Below are positions 12,866 through 13,368 of a stretch of DNA of 13,368 nucleotides, one piece after another. The notes below the pieces were generated by a model. It was not told the origin of the DNA and ran no database searches. It saw nothing but the letters and a program-made list of their open reading frames with translations. Within the stretch, counting starts at the first letter, position 1; every line of letters begins with the position of its first letter. The stretch is from contig CAYOEV010000042.1 in assembly GCA_964403075.1 (NCBI GenBank), positions 1 through 13,368 on the forward strand, read 5' to 3'. The position numbers were made by a program, and so were the translations under genes. This DNA comes from CAYOEV01 sp964403075. Lineage in GTDB: Bacteria > Bacteroidota > Bacteroidia > Cytophagales > Cyclobacteriaceae.

Positions 12866-13368
12866 ATGGTTAAAGTTGAACTATTTAAAGTTTATATCAT
12901 CTCCATTTTATTTAGTGCAATGGTGCAGGTGCTAACGGCACAGGAGACTTCGAGAGTTTTCGATCTAGTAGAATTTTCTACACGTGCAGTGGGTATTTCG
13001 GACCTGAAATTTACCCCGGATGGGGAATTTTTGATGTACCGTTTACAACGTACGAACATGCCAGACAATCGGTACGAAACCACTTATCAGCTCCTGAATG
13101 TACAGGATACCACTCAACAAATTATTCCCTTACCTCCCGGTGCGACGGAGCTTTCTTTTGATCAGAATGGAGATTTGATAGGCTTGTGGAACGGTGATCT
13201 TTATGTGTGGTCTTTTCCCGAGCTTTCGGTAAAATGGACCTTGGACATGGGAGCTCAGCCGATTATGGCTTATGCTGGTTCGCCTAGCGGTAGTACCATG
13301 GCATTGTCTGTAAGGGAAGCAGAACCCGATCCCGTATCGGCTCATCATACGGCGTTTGAGGTGTGTCC
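12866..13368 (+). CDS. Secreted beta-propeller protein, probable S9-family peptidase (3' end missing)
   Basis: An open frame runs from ATG 12866 to the window end without a stop, giving 167 complete codons. A Sec signal peptide (MVKVELFKVYIISILFSAMV, probable cleavage at LTA-Q, residues 23-26) is followed by ISDLKFTPDGEFLMYRLQRTNMPDNRYETTYQLLNVQD, the typical opening of WD40-like beta-propeller blades in secreted S9 prolyl-oligopeptidase-type peptidases (F-x-PDG-x-x-x-x-Y...). Further blades repeat the pattern, for example LSFDQNGDLIGLWNGDLYVW and SPSGSTMALSV. The catalytic alpha/beta hydrolase domain lies beyond the window, so peptidase activity is inferred from the propeller alone. A propeller-only or TolB-like protein remains possible. 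The gene is divergent from the E2 gene across 179 A/T-rich bases. Confidence 0.78.
   Translation, partial: MVKVELFKVYIISILFSAMVQVLTAQETSRVFDLVEFSTRAVGISDLKFTPDGEFLMYRLQRTNMPDNRYETTYQLLNVQDTTQQIIPLPPGATELSFDQNGDLIGLWNGDLYVWSFPELSVKWTLDMGAQPIMAYAGSPSGSTMALSVREAEPDPVSAHHTAFEVC

Overview
The window looks like ordinary chromosomal DNA of a Bacteroidota bacterium, most likely a Cytophagales-type marine or soil lineage. The main clues are a Lacal_2735-family mini-protein, a GIN/DUF2807 adhesin-like protein, a Nudix protein beside pyrE, secreted M28 and S9-type peptidases, weak or absent Shine-Dalgarno sequences, and four perfect matches to the Bacteroidota -7 promoter element (TAnnTTTG) just upstream of minus-strand genes. 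The lineage is inferred from these features, not from a database search. I see no prophage, insertion sequence, CRISPR array or plasmid gene, and no gene-free stretch over 300 bases.

Layout. Positions 1-61 hold the 5' part of a tRNA-Val(GAC) on the minus strand, cut by the window edge. A tight plus-strand operon follows (148-2903): MFS transporter, 56-residue Lacal_2735 protein, stand-alone tryptophan-rich DUF2867 protein, and a RimK/glutathione-synthase-like ATP-grasp ligase. It meets pyrE (minus, 2904-3545) stop codon to stop codon with no base between. Divergent from pyrE is a Nudix hydrolase with a GTG start (3639-4310). Next is a lipoamide-dehydrogenase-like flavoprotein (4362-5861) that has lost both redox cysteines. 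Its stop overlaps the start of a lipoprotein M28 metallopeptidase with a PA-type insert (5854-7491). A YfcE/MJ0936-like metallophosphoesterase lies on the minus strand (7525-8034).

Three plus-strand envelope genes follow: a secreted thioredoxin-fold protein with a CGWC site (8120-8629), a GIN-domain beta-helix protein (8693-9436) and a lipoprotein built of about nine TPR units (9486-10496). The TPR gene ends in a 4-base convergent overlap with a CDF zinc-type efflux gene (minus, 10493-11386). The CDF gene begins inside the 3' end of a lipoyl E2 acyltransferase gene (minus, 11355-12686). The last 500 bases hold the start of a secreted, probably S9-family, beta-propeller peptidase cut by the right edge.

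How it fits together. Most genes are housekeeping (pyrimidine synthesis, 2-oxoacid dehydrogenase E2, metal efflux, nucleotide hydrolysis) or envelope functions. I see no clearly new multi-gene system. The observations most worth following are the cysteine-less lipoamide-dehydrogenase paralogue, which keeps its His-Glu dyad, the four-gene ligase/transporter operon of unknown substrate, and the very short predicted leaders downstream of the TAnnTTTG elements.
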